A DNA stretch of 62,455 nucleotides from an uncultured Parabacteroides sp. (GTDB lineage Bacteria; Bacteroidota; Bacteroidia; Bacteroidales; Tannerellaceae). Each line of letters begins with the position of its first letter. Positions within the stretch are counted from its first letter, which is position 1. The stretch spans positions 1 through 62,455 of the forward strand of contig NZ_CANTZW010000027.1 of assembly GCF_947855115.1 (NCBI RefSeq). The letters are read 5' to 3'. Made by a program: the position numbers and the translations under genes. The notes beneath the pieces are model-generated. The model had not been told where the DNA came from and did no database searches. It saw only the letters and a list, made by a program, of their open reading frames with translations. Shown in pieces: positions 43,488 to 53,246 of this stretch.

Positions 43488-45833
43488 ATGGCTTCAAAGA
43501 TTACAAAAGGCGTTATCATTTCATTTTGGGTTTTATATGTGGCTGTATTGGGGGCCGTGGCAGTAGTGTTCATGTCTATAGCGAATGGTTCGATCGGCTA
43601 TATGCCTCCGGTGGAGCAATTAGAGAACCCGATTGATAAATATGCTTCCCAAGTTATCTCTTCAGACGGAAAGGCGTTGGGGGCCTATGCGCATAGCAAA
43701 GACAATCGTATTTATGTGAATTACGAGGACCTATCGCCGGATTTGGTGAAGGCCTTGATCGCTACCGAGGATATCCGGTTCGCCGAACATAGTGGCATTG
43801 ATGCGCAAGGTTTGTTCCGCGCCATCGTGAAACGAGGTATCTTGATGCAAAAGAGCGGCGGTGGCGGTAGTACCATCACCCAGCAATTGGCCAAGCAATT
43901 ATTCTCGCCGAACGCTGATAATATGATGGAACGTCTTTTCCAGAAACCGATCGAGTGGGTGATCGCCGTTCAATTGGAACGTTATTATACGAAGGAGGAG
44001 ATTATAAATATGTATCTGAATAAGTTCGACTTCTTGTATAACGCCGTTGGAATTCAATCTGCGTCTCGCGTTTATTTTGGCAGGACTCCTAAAAACTTGA
44101 AAATAGAGGAAGCGGCCACTTTGGTCGGCATGTGTAAGAATCCTTCTTATTTCAACCCGGTCCGCCATAACGAACGTACGAGGGGCCGCCGTAACACTGT
44201 ATTGGAACAGATGGAGAAGGCCGGATACATAACTCGGGCAGAATGCGATTCGTTGAAAGCCTTACCCTTGGTCGTACATTTTACCCGTATGGATCATAAG
44301 GAAGGTTTGGCTCCTTATTTCCGCGAGTATCTTCGTCTGACGATGACCGCGAAAAAACCGGAACGTAAGGATTACGCCTCTTGGCAATCCCAGAAATTCA
44401 GCGAGGACTCATTATCTTGGGTCACAAATCCGTTATATGGCTGGTGTAACAAAAATAAAAAAGCCGATGGAGAATTCTATAATCTTTATACGGATGGACT
44501 GAAAATTTATACCAGTATCGATTCTCGTATGCAAAAATATGCGGAAGAGGCTGTACGCGAGCATTTGAGTAAGGATCTTCAACCAGCTTTTTTCCGGGAA
44601 AAGAAGGGGCGTAGCTATGCCCCGTTCTCAAAAGACGTGAGAACCGGCCAGGTGGATACGATGTTGATGCGTGCGATGCATCAGACGGATCGTTACCGGG
44701 CGATGAAAAAGAGTGGAATGCGTGAGGAGGAAATGCGTAAGGAGTTTGAGAAACCGGTCGATATGCGTGTCTTTAGTTGGAATGGCCCGATCGATACGAT
44801 TATGTCTCCCATGGACTCGATTCGTTATCATAAAAGTTTCTTACGCACGGCGTTTATGTCGATGGATCCTCGCTCCGGGCAGGTCAAGGCGTATGTAGGT
44901 GGTATTGACTATAATGATTTCCAATATGATATGGTGAATGGCGGTCGTCGCCAGATCGGTTCTACCATGAAGCCGTTTCTCTATTCGTTGGCGATGATAG
45001 AGGGGATCAGCCCCTGTGACAAGATGTTGCACGTGCAACAGCAATTGATGGATGAGAATGGGCGTTTATGGGTTCCTCGGAACGCCAGTGCGAAGCGGAT
45101 CGGCGAGATGGTCACGATTCAGTGGGGATTGCAGAATTCCGATAACTGGGTAACCGCTTATCTGATGAGTCAGCTTTCTCCTTATACCTTTGTCCGTTTG
45201 CTTCATTCTTTCGGTCTGAAGAATCATATTGATCCGGTTATCTCGGTTTGTCTGGGTACCCCGGATGTCTCGGTAGGAGAGATGGTCGGGGCCTATACGG
45301 TATTCGCGAACAAAGGTATCCGGGTAGAACCTTTATTCGTAACCCGTATAGAAGATTCATATGGAAACACGATCGCGAACTTTACTCCTCAGATGAGCGA
45401 GGTGCTGACGGAAGATGCCGCATATAAGATGTTGCATATGTTGAAAAGCGTGATCGATGGCGGAACCGGAGGACGTATACGTTTTCGCTATGGGATCAAG
45501 GCCGAAATGGGGGGTAAGACCGGTACGACACAGAATAATTCCGATGGTTGGTTTATGGGATTTACGCCTAGCTTGGTATCCGGTTGCTGGGTAGGAGGCG
45601 AGGATCGTTCTATCCATTTCGACCGATTGGCCGAAGGGCAAGGAGCTAGCATGGCGTTGCCTATTTATGCGCTTTACATGCAAAAGGTCTATAAAGATAA
45701 GACTTTAGGTTACTCGGAAGACGAGAGCTTCGATATCCCGGAAAAATATGCGAACCCCTGTAGCGAAGGAGAGGAAGAAAATAGCCCCACGACTCCACCG
45801 GACACAGGAGGCATTGATAAGATGTTTGAGTGA
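43488..45833 (+). CDS. class A penicillin-binding protein (PBP1A-like)
   Basis: Bifunctional peptidoglycan glycosyltransferase/transpeptidase of 781 residues. One N-terminal membrane helix is followed by the GT51 domain (TEDIRFAEHSGIDAQGL, GGGSTITQQLAKQLF). The transpeptidase has Ser-x-x-Lys in GSTMKPFLYSLA, SDN in QNSDNWVTAYL and KTGTT. I start at ATG 43488 (MASKITKG); an earlier in-frame ATG lies within the repeat cluster. It has an acidic, proline-rich tail. Confidence 0.94.
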   Translation: MASKITKGVIISFWVLYVAVLGAVAVVFMSIANGSIGYMPPVEQLENPIDKYASQVISSDGKALGAYAHSKDNRIYVNYEDLSPDLVKALIATEDIRFAEHSGIDAQGLFRAIVKRGILMQKSGGGGSTITQQLAKQLFSPNADNMMERLFQKPIEWVIAVQLERYYTKEEIINMYLNKFDFLYNAVGIQSASRVYFGRTPKNLKIEEAATLVGMCKNPSYFNPVRHNERTRGRRNTVLEQMEKAGYITRAECDSLKALPLVVHFTRMDHKEGLAPYFREYLRLTMTAKKPERKDYASWQSQKFSEDSLSWVTNPLYGWCNKNKKADGEFYNLYTDGLKIYTSIDSRMQKYAEEAVREHLSKDLQPAFFREKKGRSYAPFSKDVRTGQVDTMLMRAMHQTDRYRAMKKSGMREEEMRKEFEKPVDMRVFSWNGPIDTIMSPMDSIRYHKSFLRTAFMSMDPRSGQVKAYVGGIDYNDFQYDMVNGGRRQIGSTMKPFLYSLAMIEGISPCDKMLHVQQQLMDENGRLWVPRNASAKRIGEMVTIQWGLQNSDNWVTAYLMSQLSPYTFVRLLHSFGLKNHIDPVISVCLGTPDVSVGEMVGAYTVFANKGIRVEPLFVTRIEDSYGNTIANFTPQMSEVLTEDAAYKMLHMLKSVIDGGTGGRIRFRYGIKAEMGGKTGTTQNNSDGWFMGFTPSLVSGCWVGGEDRSIHFDRLAEGQGASMALPIYALYMQKVYKDKTLGYSEDESFDIPEKYANPCSEGEEENSPTTPPDTGGIDKMFE

Positions 45834-45879
45834 TAATAATCAGCTTATTATAGTTTATTGAATTTTCCCGTAAGGGAGA

Positions 45880-45945
45880 TTGTAGTTTCTTCGGCAGGAA
45901 ATTGTAGTTTCTTGCTGAAGAAACTGTGGTTTCCTGCTGAGGAAA
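45880..45945 (+). repeat. three tandem 22-bp repeats upstream of glpD
   Basis: Units are 45880-45901, 45902-45923 and 45924-45945, each of form yTGTrGTTTCyTssysrrGrAA. Units two and three each form a small hairpin (TTTCTT-GCTG-AAGAAA; GGTTTCCT-GCTG-AGGAAACC), and units one and two can pair with their neighbours. It ends about 100 bp before glpD, so it is a candidate operator or RNA switch for glycerol genes. Confidence 0.75.
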
Positions 45946-46027
45946 CCGAGTAGGGAACCTATCCTTTTTTCCGGATCCTTTGTTATACTAAGAATTAATG
46001 GTTAAATTTGTAACTGTTAATCTTAAG

Positions 46028-46037
46028 AAAAGGAGGA
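46028..46037 (+). promoter_or_regulatory. strong Shine-Dalgarno site of glpD
   Basis: AAAGGAGGAG ends 5 bp before the ATG at 46043. It is unusual here, since most genes in the window lack a clear site. It selects 46043 over the in-frame ATG at 45998. Confidence 0.75.
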
Positions 46038-46042
46038 GCCAT

Positions 46043-47605
46043 ATGGACCGTTGTAAAATGATTTCTCAGTTGGAAGCCCCGTCTGAAATCTTTGATTTTC
46101 TTGTGATCGGAGGAGGGGCTACCGGTATAGGTATCGCTTTGGATGCTTCGACAAGAGGATATAAGGTCGCTTTATTCGAACAATTGGATTTTACGAAAGG
46201 AACTTCCAGCCGTAGTACGAAACTGGTTCATGGCGGTGTACGCTATCTGGCGCAAGGTGATGTCTCCTTGGTTTTAGAAGCCTTGCGGGAGCGCGGTTTG
46301 TTACGCCGGAACGCCCCCCATTTGGTGAAAGATCAAACCTTCTTAATTCCCTGTTACCGTTGGTGGGAAGGCCCGTTCTATACGATAGGCCTGATCCTGT
46401 ATGATTTAATGGCCGGAAAGCTAGGTCTGGGACGTTCGGTTTGTATCGGTCCGAAACGAGCGCTCCAAACCGTCCCGATGTTACGCCCGAAAGGGATGAC
46501 CGCCGGGGTACTTTATCATGATGGCCAATTCGATGATTCCCGCCTCGCTATTAATATGGTCCGTAGCTCTGTCGATGCCGGCGCATGTGTCTTGAATTAC
46601 GCGAAAGTCATAGGGCTTCTGAAAGAGGAGCGTAAAATAGTTGGAGCCACGGTTCGAGATGAAGAGACTGGCAAGGTCTACCCTGTAAGATCTCGCTGTG
46701 TGATTAACGCTACCGGTGTTTTCGCTGATGAGATCTTGCAAATGGACGAGCCGGGTAAACGTCCGACTGTACGTCCTAGCCAGGGAGTCCATTTGGTATT
46801 GGACGCTTCTTTCCTGCGAAGCGATTGTGCCGTTATGATTCCTAAGACATCGGATGGGCGCGTGTTATTCGCTGTGCCTTGGCATAATAAAGTTGTGGTA
46901 GGAACAACGGATACATTGATGGAACGTCCGGAAGAAGAGCCGGTTGCCCTAGAGAAGGAAATTCAGTTTATACTTGATACGGCGGCGAATTATTTGACCC
47001 GGCCACCGAAGCGGAGCGATGTCTTATCCGTGTTTGCGGGGCTTCGTCCGCTCGCCGCTCCCCGTAGCGAGGGTAAAAAGACAAAAGAGATATCGCGCAG
47101 TCATAAATTGATCCGGGAGAAATCCGGTTTGATCACCATTATCGGTGGTAAATGGACAACCTACCGGAAGATGGCGCAAGACACCTTAGATCTGGCGATA
47201 CGTTACATGCATATTCCTACGAAAGATTGTGTTACCGAGCGTTACCAAATCCATGGTAGCCGGGAGAACCCTGATTTCTCCGATCCATTATATGTATATG
47301 GTACAGATGCCGACGAAATCCGTAACTTGGTGGCTTCATCTCCTGTGATGGCAGAGAGGTTGCATCCGGACTATGCCTATACGGTGGGAGAGGTTACTTG
47401 GTTGATCCGAAATGAGATGCCTCGTACATTGGAGGATGTATTGGCCCGTCGTTTGCGTATTTTATTCCTAGACGCACGGGCGGCGATAGCGATGGCCCCG
47501 AAAGTAGCGGGTATCCTGGCGGCAGAGCGGGGGAAGGATGAGGCTTGGAGGTCTGCTCAAGTGAAGGCTTTTAACGAGGTTGCCTCGAATTATATACTGA
47601 ATTAA
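46043..47605 (+). CDS. glpD: glycerol-3-phosphate dehydrogenase (FAD)
   Basis: Enzyme of 520 residues that oxidises glycerol-3-phosphate to dihydroxyacetone phosphate at the membrane. The FAD site is LVIGGGATGIGIALDAS (about 20-36). SSRSTKLVHGGVRYL, KTSDGRVLFAVPWHNKVVVGTTD and IIGGKWTTYRKMAQD are family blocks. First of three glycerol genes. Confidence 0.95.
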   Translation: MDRCKMISQLEAPSEIFDFLVIGGGATGIGIALDASTRGYKVALFEQLDFTKGTSSRSTKLVHGGVRYLAQGDVSLVLEALRERGLLRRNAPHLVKDQTFLIPCYRWWEGPFYTIGLILYDLMAGKLGLGRSVCIGPKRALQTVPMLRPKGMTAGVLYHDGQFDDSRLAINMVRSSVDAGACVLNYAKVIGLLKEERKIVGATVRDEETGKVYPVRSRCVINATGVFADEILQMDEPGKRPTVRPSQGVHLVLDASFLRSDCAVMIPKTSDGRVLFAVPWHNKVVVGTTDTLMERPEEEPVALEKEIQFILDTAANYLTRPPKRSDVLSVFAGLRPLAAPRSEGKKTKEISRSHKLIREKSGLITIIGGKWTTYRKMAQDTLDLAIRYMHIPTKDCVTERYQIHGSRENPDFSDPLYVYGTDADEIRNLVASSPVMAERLHPDYAYTVGEVTWLIRNEMPRTLEDVLARRLRILFLDARAAIAMAPKVAGILAAERGKDEAWRSAQVKAFNEVASNYILN

Positions 47606-47627
47606 TTGATAAACGATTCAAATATAG

Positions 47628-49133
47628 ATGGATATGAACTTTCGAAATAAATATGTATTGGCGATAGATCAGGGAACTACTAGTTCCCGGGCCATTCTGT
47701 TTAATCATCAGGGAACTGTTATTACGTTGGCCCAGAAATCATTCCAACAATATTTCCCGAAGCCGGGCTGGGTGGAGCATGATCCGAATGAGATTTGGTA
47801 TACCCAATCGTCCGTGATAAAGGAGGCGATGGCAAAGGCAGATGTCACGGATAGTCATATCGCCTGCATCGGAATCGCCAATCAACGGGAGACAACCATT
47901 ATCTGGGACCGGGAGACCGGATTTCCTGTATACAATGCGATCGTATGGCAGGATCGCCGTACGGCAGATTATTGCGAGGAGCTTAAATCGCAAGGCTGGG
48001 CAGAACGCATCCAGCAGAAAACCGGATTGGTGATCGATGCCTATTTCTCTGCCACGAAGATAAAATGGATATTGGATAACGTAAAAGGTATCCGCGAGCG
48101 TGCGGAACGGGGAGAATTATGTTTTGGTACGGTGGATACGTGGTTGATCTGGAAATTAACCCGGGGAGGCCAATTTATTACGGATGTAACGAATGCTTCC
48201 CGTACCATGCTTTTTAATATCCGTACTTTGCGATGGGATCAGGAGTTATTGGATTTATTTACGATACCAGCCTCGATGCTGCCGCAAGTAAAGGGATGTA
48301 GCGAGGTTTACTGTGAGACATCGACTCCTATTTTTAAGAAAGGAATTCCTGTGTCTGGTATGGCCGGAGACCAGCAGGCGGCTCTGTTCGGCCAGCTATG
48401 TGTGGAGGATGGCATGATCAAGACAACTTACGGAACGGGTTGCTTTATGATTTTGAATACAGGGAACGAACCGGTTCTTTCCCGGAATAATCTCTTGACG
48501 ACGATAGCGTGGAAGTTGGGAGATCAAACTACCTACGCATTGGAAGGGAGTGTCTTTGTCGGAGGGGCGGTTGTCCAATGGTTGAGGGATGGGATTGGTT
48601 TGATTCCGAACGCCTCGATCACGGAACAAATGGCAAAATCCGTTAGCGATAATGGCGGTGTTTATTTTGTTCCGGCGTTAACAGGCTTGGGGGCCCCGTA
48701 TTGGGATCAATACGCACGTGGCGCTATAGTCGGGATTACCCGCGGAACTACGGCGGCTCACTTAACTCGTGCGGCCTTAGAGGGTATCTGCTATCAAGTA
48801 TATGATGTTTTGATGGCTATGGAAAACGATATTCACGCCAAACCGAAAGAGATTCGGGTAGATGGTGGAGCTATCGCTAATAACTTCTTGATGCAGTTCC
48901 AGTCTGATATCTGCCGTTGTCCGGTCGTACGTCCGAAAGTGTTGGAGACTACGGCCTTGGGTGCCGCTTATTTAGCGGGTTTAGCGATTGGTTATTGGAA
49001 AGATATCGAAGAGCTGAAGGGGCAATGGTGTCTGGATAAGGTCTTTAGCCCGGAGATGAAAGATAGTATCGCCAGTAAATTATTGAACGAATGGCATAAG
49101 GCGGTGGGACGTTCCCAAAGTTGGGCTGAATAA
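47628..49133 (+). CDS. glpK: glycerol kinase
   Basis: FGGY-family kinase of 501 residues. It shows [49 protein letters not shown] and [17 protein letters not shown]. Glycerol-3-phosphate from this step feeds GlpD. It starts 22 bp after glpD. ATG two codons later is an alternative start. Confidence 0.96.
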   Translation: MDMNFRNKYVLAIDQGTTSSRAILFNHQGTVITLAQKSFQQYFPKPGWVEHDPNEIWYTQSSVIKEAMAKADVTDSHIACIGIANQRETTIIWDRETGFPVYNAIVWQDRRTADYCEELKSQGWAERIQQKTGLVIDAYFSATKIKWILDNVKGIRERAERGELCFGTVDTWLIWKLTRGGQFITDVTNASRTMLFNIRTLRWDQELLDLFTIPASMLPQVKGCSEVYCETSTPIFKKGIPVSGMAGDQQAALFGQLCVEDGMIKTTYGTGCFMILNTGNEPVLSRNNLLTTIAWKLGDQTTYALEGSVFVGGAVVQWLRDGIGLIPNASITEQMAKSVSDNGGVYFVPALTGLGAPYWDQYARGAIVGITRGTTAAHLTRAALEGICYQVYDVLMAMENDIHAKPKEIRVDGGAIANNFLMQFQSDICRCPVVRPKVLETTALGAAYLAGLAIGYWKDIEELKGQWCLDKVFSPEMKDSIASKLLNEWHKAVGRSQSWAE

Positions 49134-49243
49134 TGTGCGTATCGGTTATTCGATATGTCGATTAGGGAATGTGCCGGTTGATTTATCTGTAAATCATTCA
49201 TAGGTACGTTCGTGGATTAACAAATTCTTAAATTATTTATCTT

Positions 49244-49981
49244 ATGTCTCCATTTTTAGCGGAATTATTGGGAACTATGCTCTTGATCCTGATGGGAGGA
49301 GGAGTTGTGGCGAATGTCTCTTTATCGAAAACAAAAGGTAATGGAGCGGGGTGGATAGCGATAACGACCGCTTGGGCTTTAGGCGTTTTTATCGGTGTCG
49401 TGGTAGCCGGGCCATATAGTGGCGCGCATTTGAATCCGGCTGTGTCGATCGGCTTGGCGATCGGAGGAACTTTTCCTTGGTGCGACGTATGTACCTATAT
49501 TGCTGGGCAAATGATCGGTGCCGCTTTGGGTGCTCTGTTGGTTTGGTTGGTTTATAAGGATCACTTCAACGCCACGGATGATCCGGATGCGGAATTAGGC
49601 GTATTCTGTACGAGCCCTGCCATCAAGGATTATCCGATAAATTTCTTGGGGGAGATGGTTGGTACGTTTGCCTTGATGTTTGTCGTGTTTTTCATAACAG
49701 ATGGCCAGCTTACGTACGATAGCAATAGTACCTTGCCGATCGGTTTAGGATCGGTCGGTGCCATTCCGGTAGCGTTTACTGTTTGGGTAATAGGCTTGTC
49801 TTTAGGTGGTACTACCGGTTATGCGATTAATCCGGCACGTGATTTGGCGCCTCGATTCATGCATTTTATTTTGCCGATCAAAGGGAAGGGCGGTAGCCAT
49901 TGGGAATATGCTTGGGTACCTGTTTTAGGGCCGATAGCTGGTGCCGCTATAGCCGGTATGCTCTATTATGTGTTAAAATAG
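49244..49981 (+). CDS. glpF: glycerol facilitator (aquaglyceroporin)
   Basis: MIP-family channel of 245 residues with six helices. The two NPA-type half-helices are SGAHLNPAVSIG and GYAINPARDLAPR. The Asp after NPAR is the glycerol-channel mark that separates GlpF from water channels. It completes the glp group; 110 bp separate it from glpK with nothing clear between. Confidence 0.94.
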   Translation: MSPFLAELLGTMLLILMGGGVVANVSLSKTKGNGAGWIAITTAWALGVFIGVVVAGPYSGAHLNPAVSIGLAIGGTFPWCDVCTYIAGQMIGAALGALLVWLVYKDHFNATDDPDAELGVFCTSPAIKDYPINFLGEMVGTFALMFVVFFITDGQLTYDSNSTLPIGLGSVGAIPVAFTVWVIGLSLGGTTGYAINPARDLAPRFMHFILPIKGKGGSHWEYAWVPVLGPIAGAAIAGMLYYVLK

Positions 49982-50095
49982 AGGATCTGGTACGAACGGA
50001 GGCGGGATGGATACGTGGTGTGGCTGGCTACAACATGAAAGCGCAAAGTGTAAATAAATAACCCGGATTTTAATGATTGGATGGAGAAAAAAAAT

Positions 50096-50103
50096 TATAT
50101 TTG
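50096..50103 (+). promoter_or_regulatory. promoter -7 box for the acyl-CoA synthetase gene
   Basis: TATATTTG, 34 bp before ATG 50138. It lies inside the upstream frame extension, supporting the short start. Confidence 0.55.
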
Positions 50104-50137
50104 CTCCCATTCATTGAATCTAACTAAGCAAAATGTT

Positions 50138-52198
50138 ATGATTAACCGAGAATTGATCAATCCTCAAAGCATCGTAGTGGTGGGAGGTTCCAACAATGTA
50201 CATAAACCGGGCGGTCGTATCGTACGAAACTTGTTGGATGGAAAATATAAAGGGGAATTATGTGTGGTGAACGCCAAGGAGACAGACGTGCAAGGTATCA
50301 AGTCTTACCCGTCTGTCCGTGATATCCCGGATACGGAGTTGGCGATTATCTCGATCCCGAGTAAATCATGCCCTGAGGTGATGGAGGTTTTGGCGCGGCA
50401 AAAAGGGGTAAAAGCCTTCATCGTGATCTCGGCCGGTTTTGGCGAGGAGACGCACGAGGGAGGTGTCTTGGAACAACAAATGTTGGATATCGTGAATGAG
50501 GCGGGAGCTTCTTTGATCGGTCCGAACTGTATCGGGCTGATGAATATGAATTATCATGGCGTATTTACGCAACCAATACCGGAATTTCATCCCAATGGCG
50601 TGGATTTTATCTCCAGCTCCGGTGGTACGGCCTTGTTCATTATTGAGTCGGCTCTGACAAAGGGATTGCGTTTCTCTTCTGTATGGTCGGTTGGAAACTC
50701 CAAGCAAAACGGGGTAGAGGATATCCTCGAATACATGGATCGCAACTTTGATCCGGTATTGGATTCCAAGATCAAGATGTTGTATATCGAACAAATCAAG
50801 CAACCGGATAAATTATTGTATCATGCGTCTTCCTTGATACGTAAGGGGTGTAAGATTGCCGCTATCAAGGCCGGAAGTACCGAGTCGGGGAAACGGGCGG
50901 CTTCTTCGCATACGGGCGCTATCGCCAGCTCGGACTCTGCCGTGGAGGCTTTGTTCCGTAAGGCGGGTATCGTGCGTTGTTTTAGCCGTGAGGAGTTGAC
51001 TACCGTGGCGAGTATCTTTACGTTGAAAGACGTGAAGGGAAAGAATTGCGCGATCGTGACACATGCCGGAGGTCCTGCGGTGATGTTGGCCGATGCTTTA
51101 TCCAAGGGACGTTTGAATGTCCCGAGTTTGGAAGGCCCTATCGCGGACGAGTTGAAATCCAAGTTATATCCGGGTGCCGCTGTCGGTAATCCGATTGATA
51201 TTATCGGTACGGGAACACCGGAGCATTTGGCTACAGCCATTGATTTCTGTGAGAATCGCTTTGATAATGTGGACTTGATGATGGTCATTTTCGGTAGCCC
51301 CGGCTTGGTTAAGCTTTATGATACCTACGAGGTACTTCATAAAAAGATGGAAGAGTGCAAGAAGCCGATCTTCCCGATATTACCGTCTATCGTAACAGCC
51401 GGTCCGGAGGTGAAGAGTTTTGTTAAGAAAGGGCATGTGAATTTCTCGGATGAGGTGACGTTGGGTACCGCTCTTTCGAGGGTGATCAATACGCCGAAGC
51501 CAATGAGTACGGATATCCAGTTGTATGGGGTGGACGTGCCTGAAGTTCGTCGCATCATAGACCGGTTGCCGGGGAGTGGCTATCTGAATCCGGAGGAAGT
51601 GCGTACTTTGTTGCGTGCCGCTAATATCCCGTTGGTAGAGGAGTATGCCTCGGATGACAGGGATGCGTTGTTGGCTTTTGCGAAGAAAGTGAAATATCCG
51701 GTGGTCGCTAAGGTCGTGGGGCCTGTACATAAGAGCGATATCGGTGGTGTCGCTTTGAACATCCGTGGTGAGGAGCATTTGCTGTTCGAGTATGAGCGCA
51801 TGATGCGTCTTCCGGGTGTTACGGGAATTATGGTGCAACCAATGCTAAAAGGGCAGGAATTATTCCTGGGCGCTAAATACGAGGATCGTTTCGGCCATGT
51901 GGTGCTTTGCGGGTTGGGTGGAATCTTCGTGGAGGTATTGAAGGATGTGTCTTATGGTTTGGCACCGTTGTCGTACGATGAGACTTATTCGATGATCCGC
52001 TCCTTGAGAGGCTATCCGATCATTAAAGGTACACGCGGGCAAAAAGGCATTGATGAGCAGCAATATGCGGACATTATTGTTCGCCTCTCTACCCTGCTCC
52101 GTTTTGCCAACGAAATAAAAGAGATGGATATAAATCCGTTGGTGGCCACGGATAGAGGTTTGTTTGCCGTAGACGCTCGTATCCGTATAGAGAAATAA
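50138..52198 (+). CDS. ADP-forming acyl-CoA synthetase (fused alpha-beta)
   Basis: Enzyme of 686 residues that converts acyl-CoA, ADP and phosphate to acid, CoA and ATP, saving energy in anaerobes. Order: CoA-binding domain (IVVVGGSNNVHKPGGRI), succinyl-CoA-ligase-like domains with the likely phospho-His in SSHTGAIASSDSAVEALF, and a C-terminal ATP-grasp domain (YPVVAKVVGPVHKSDIGGVALN). It ends MDINPLVATDRG. The natural acid may be acetate, propionate or an aryl-acetate from iorAB-type oxidation. Confidence 0.9.
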   Translation: MINRELINPQSIVVVGGSNNVHKPGGRIVRNLLDGKYKGELCVVNAKETDVQGIKSYPSVRDIPDTELAIISIPSKSCPEVMEVLARQKGVKAFIVISAGFGEETHEGGVLEQQMLDIVNEAGASLIGPNCIGLMNMNYHGVFTQPIPEFHPNGVDFISSSGGTALFIIESALTKGLRFSSVWSVGNSKQNGVEDILEYMDRNFDPVLDSKIKMLYIEQIKQPDKLLYHASSLIRKGCKIAAIKAGSTESGKRAASSHTGAIASSDSAVEALFRKAGIVRCFSREELTTVASIFTLKDVKGKNCAIVTHAGGPAVMLADALSKGRLNVPSLEGPIADELKSKLYPGAAVGNPIDIIGTGTPEHLATAIDFCENRFDNVDLMMVIFGSPGLVKLYDTYEVLHKKMEECKKPIFPILPSIVTAGPEVKSFVKKGHVNFSDEVTLGTALSRVINTPKPMSTDIQLYGVDVPEVRRIIDRLPGSGYLNPEEVRTLLRAANIPLVEEYASDDRDALLAFAKKVKYPVVAKVVGPVHKSDIGGVALNIRGEEHLLFEYERMMRLPGVTGIMVQPMLKGQELFLGAKYEDRFGHVVLCGLGGIFVEVLKDVSYGLAPLSYDETYSMIRSLRGYPIIKGTRGQKGIDEQQYADIIVRLSTLLRFANEIKEMDINPLVATDRGLFAVDARIRIEK

Positions 52199-52200
52199 AG

Positions 52201-52270
52201 AAAAACCCCTTTTATCACCGTTAGATATGCTTAAAAGTTAACGTAGGTGATAAAAGGGGATCTTTTATTT
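52201..52270. terminator. bidirectional terminator with perfect 14-bp stem
   Basis: CCCCTTTTATCACC (52206-52219) pairs perfectly with its complement at 52246-52259, with A-rich and T-rich flanks on either side. It separates the convergent synthetase and recombinase genes. Confidence 0.85.
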
Positions 52271-52882
52271 TCTAGATTTCTTCTTTTTCTTATCGGGAAA
52301 AAACTCTTTCAGGAAACGTTTGAAACTACTTAGCGACACGTTGTATTTCTCCGCTATCTGGGCGTATGTCAGGCTCGGGTCTTTTAAGTCTTTCTCGATT
52401 TGTTCCTTATAAGGTTCCAAGCGTCCCATTTGTTGACTGCCTCTCGGACGGCCCAGTACCACGCCTTTGCTTCTGATTAAAGCGAGGGCTTCCTTCGTGC
52501 GGACAGAGACTAGCTTCCGCTCGATCTCGGAGACCAGGCCGAAGGTAAAGGCCAAGGTCTTACTGTCGATGTTATCTTCGAACACGTATCCATCGCTTAC
52601 GCTGCGAAGCGTTACCTTTCGTTCGATACAAAGTGTTATGATATGGATGATCTCAATCATCTTACGGCTTACACGGGATATATCAGACACGAGTATCTCG
52701 TCCCCGGGACTTAAAGATTTGACAATACTTTCCAGTCTGCGGTTCGCACGAGGACTATTACCCACCTCTTTAGCCCATTTCCCGATCTCTATCTTCCGGG
52801 ATTCGGCGAATTCCCGGATCACGGTTTTCTGGATCTCGGAATTCTGCTTGTTGTTGTATGTTCGGATAAAAGCAATTGTCAT
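52265..52882 (-). CDS. serine-recombinase-fold protein lacking the catalytic serine
   Basis: Protein of 205 residues with a resolvase/invertase N domain and a C-terminal helix-turn-helix (YAQIAEKYNVSLSSFKRFL). In resolvases the start is Y-x-R-V-S-T-x-x-Q with Ser as nucleophile. Here it is FIRTYNNKQ, with Tyr9 in the Ser position while Arg7 and Gln13 are kept. The arginine box (SRVSR, Arg70 and Arg73) and FGLVSEIERKLVSVRTKEAL are intact. It may be an inactive DNA-binding regulator, or may use another residue. Alone at a locus boundary with no obvious inverted sites nearby. Confidence 0.85.
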   Translation of the reverse strand: MTIAFIRTYNNKQNSEIQKTVIREFAESRKIEIGKWAKEVGNSPRANRRLESIVKSLSPGDEILVSDISRVSRKMIEIIHIITLCIERKVTLRSVSDGYVFEDNIDSKTLAFTFGLVSEIERKLVSVRTKEALALIRSKGVVLGRPRGSQQMGRLEPYKEQIEKDLKDPSLTYAQIAEKYNVSLSSFKRFLKEFFPDKKKKKSRK

Positions 52883-52981
52883 ATGTATATGTTTAATTAT
52901 CTCCTTTTAATAACAGATCGACTTACGATAAGTTCAAATATGACAAATATATGAAACACATTAATTCGGATGGTTTAAAAA

Positions 52982-53015
52982 TAAAAAACCAACTAATAAA
53001 ATTTATTAGTTGGTT
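52982..53015 (-). terminator. terminator of tRNA-Ser
   Basis: AACCAACTAATAAA (52987-53000) pairs perfectly with TTTATTAGTTGGTT (53002-53015). On the minus strand a T-rich run follows. Confidence 0.8.
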
Positions 53016-53020
53016 CTTTG

Positions 53021-53107
53021 CGGAAGCGGGGGGATTCGAACCCCCGGTACCCTAACGAGTACGTCAGTTTAGCAAACTGGTGGTTTCAGCCACTCACCCA
53101 CACTTCC
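53021..53107 (-). tRNA. tRNA-Ser (GCU)
   Basis: 87 nt, class II with a long variable arm. Acceptor GGAAGTG pairs with CGCTTCC (one G-U pair), discriminator G. Anticodon loop TTGCTAA gives GCU. T arm GGGGGTTCGAATCCCCC. Confidence 0.95.
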
Positions 53108-53208
53108 TTATGTGTTCTGTGCTTCTTCCTTAGAATTGCGTTGCAAAGGTAGAATTATAATTTTAAATAAACAAGGCTTTAGACCTCATTTTTTTCAAGA
53201 AAAGATAC

Positions 53209-53216
53209 TACTTTTG
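53209..53216 (+). promoter_or_regulatory. promoter -7 box for mltG
   Basis: TACTTTTG, 30 bp before ATG 53247. It excludes the longer upstream frame. Confidence 0.6.
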
Positions 53217-53246
53217 TGCCTTATTCTGATATTCAATAGATTATTC

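Noticed and set aside
52201..52270. Riboswitch-like structure
   Set aside because: It is a perfect simple hairpin between convergent genes, best explained as a bidirectional terminator.
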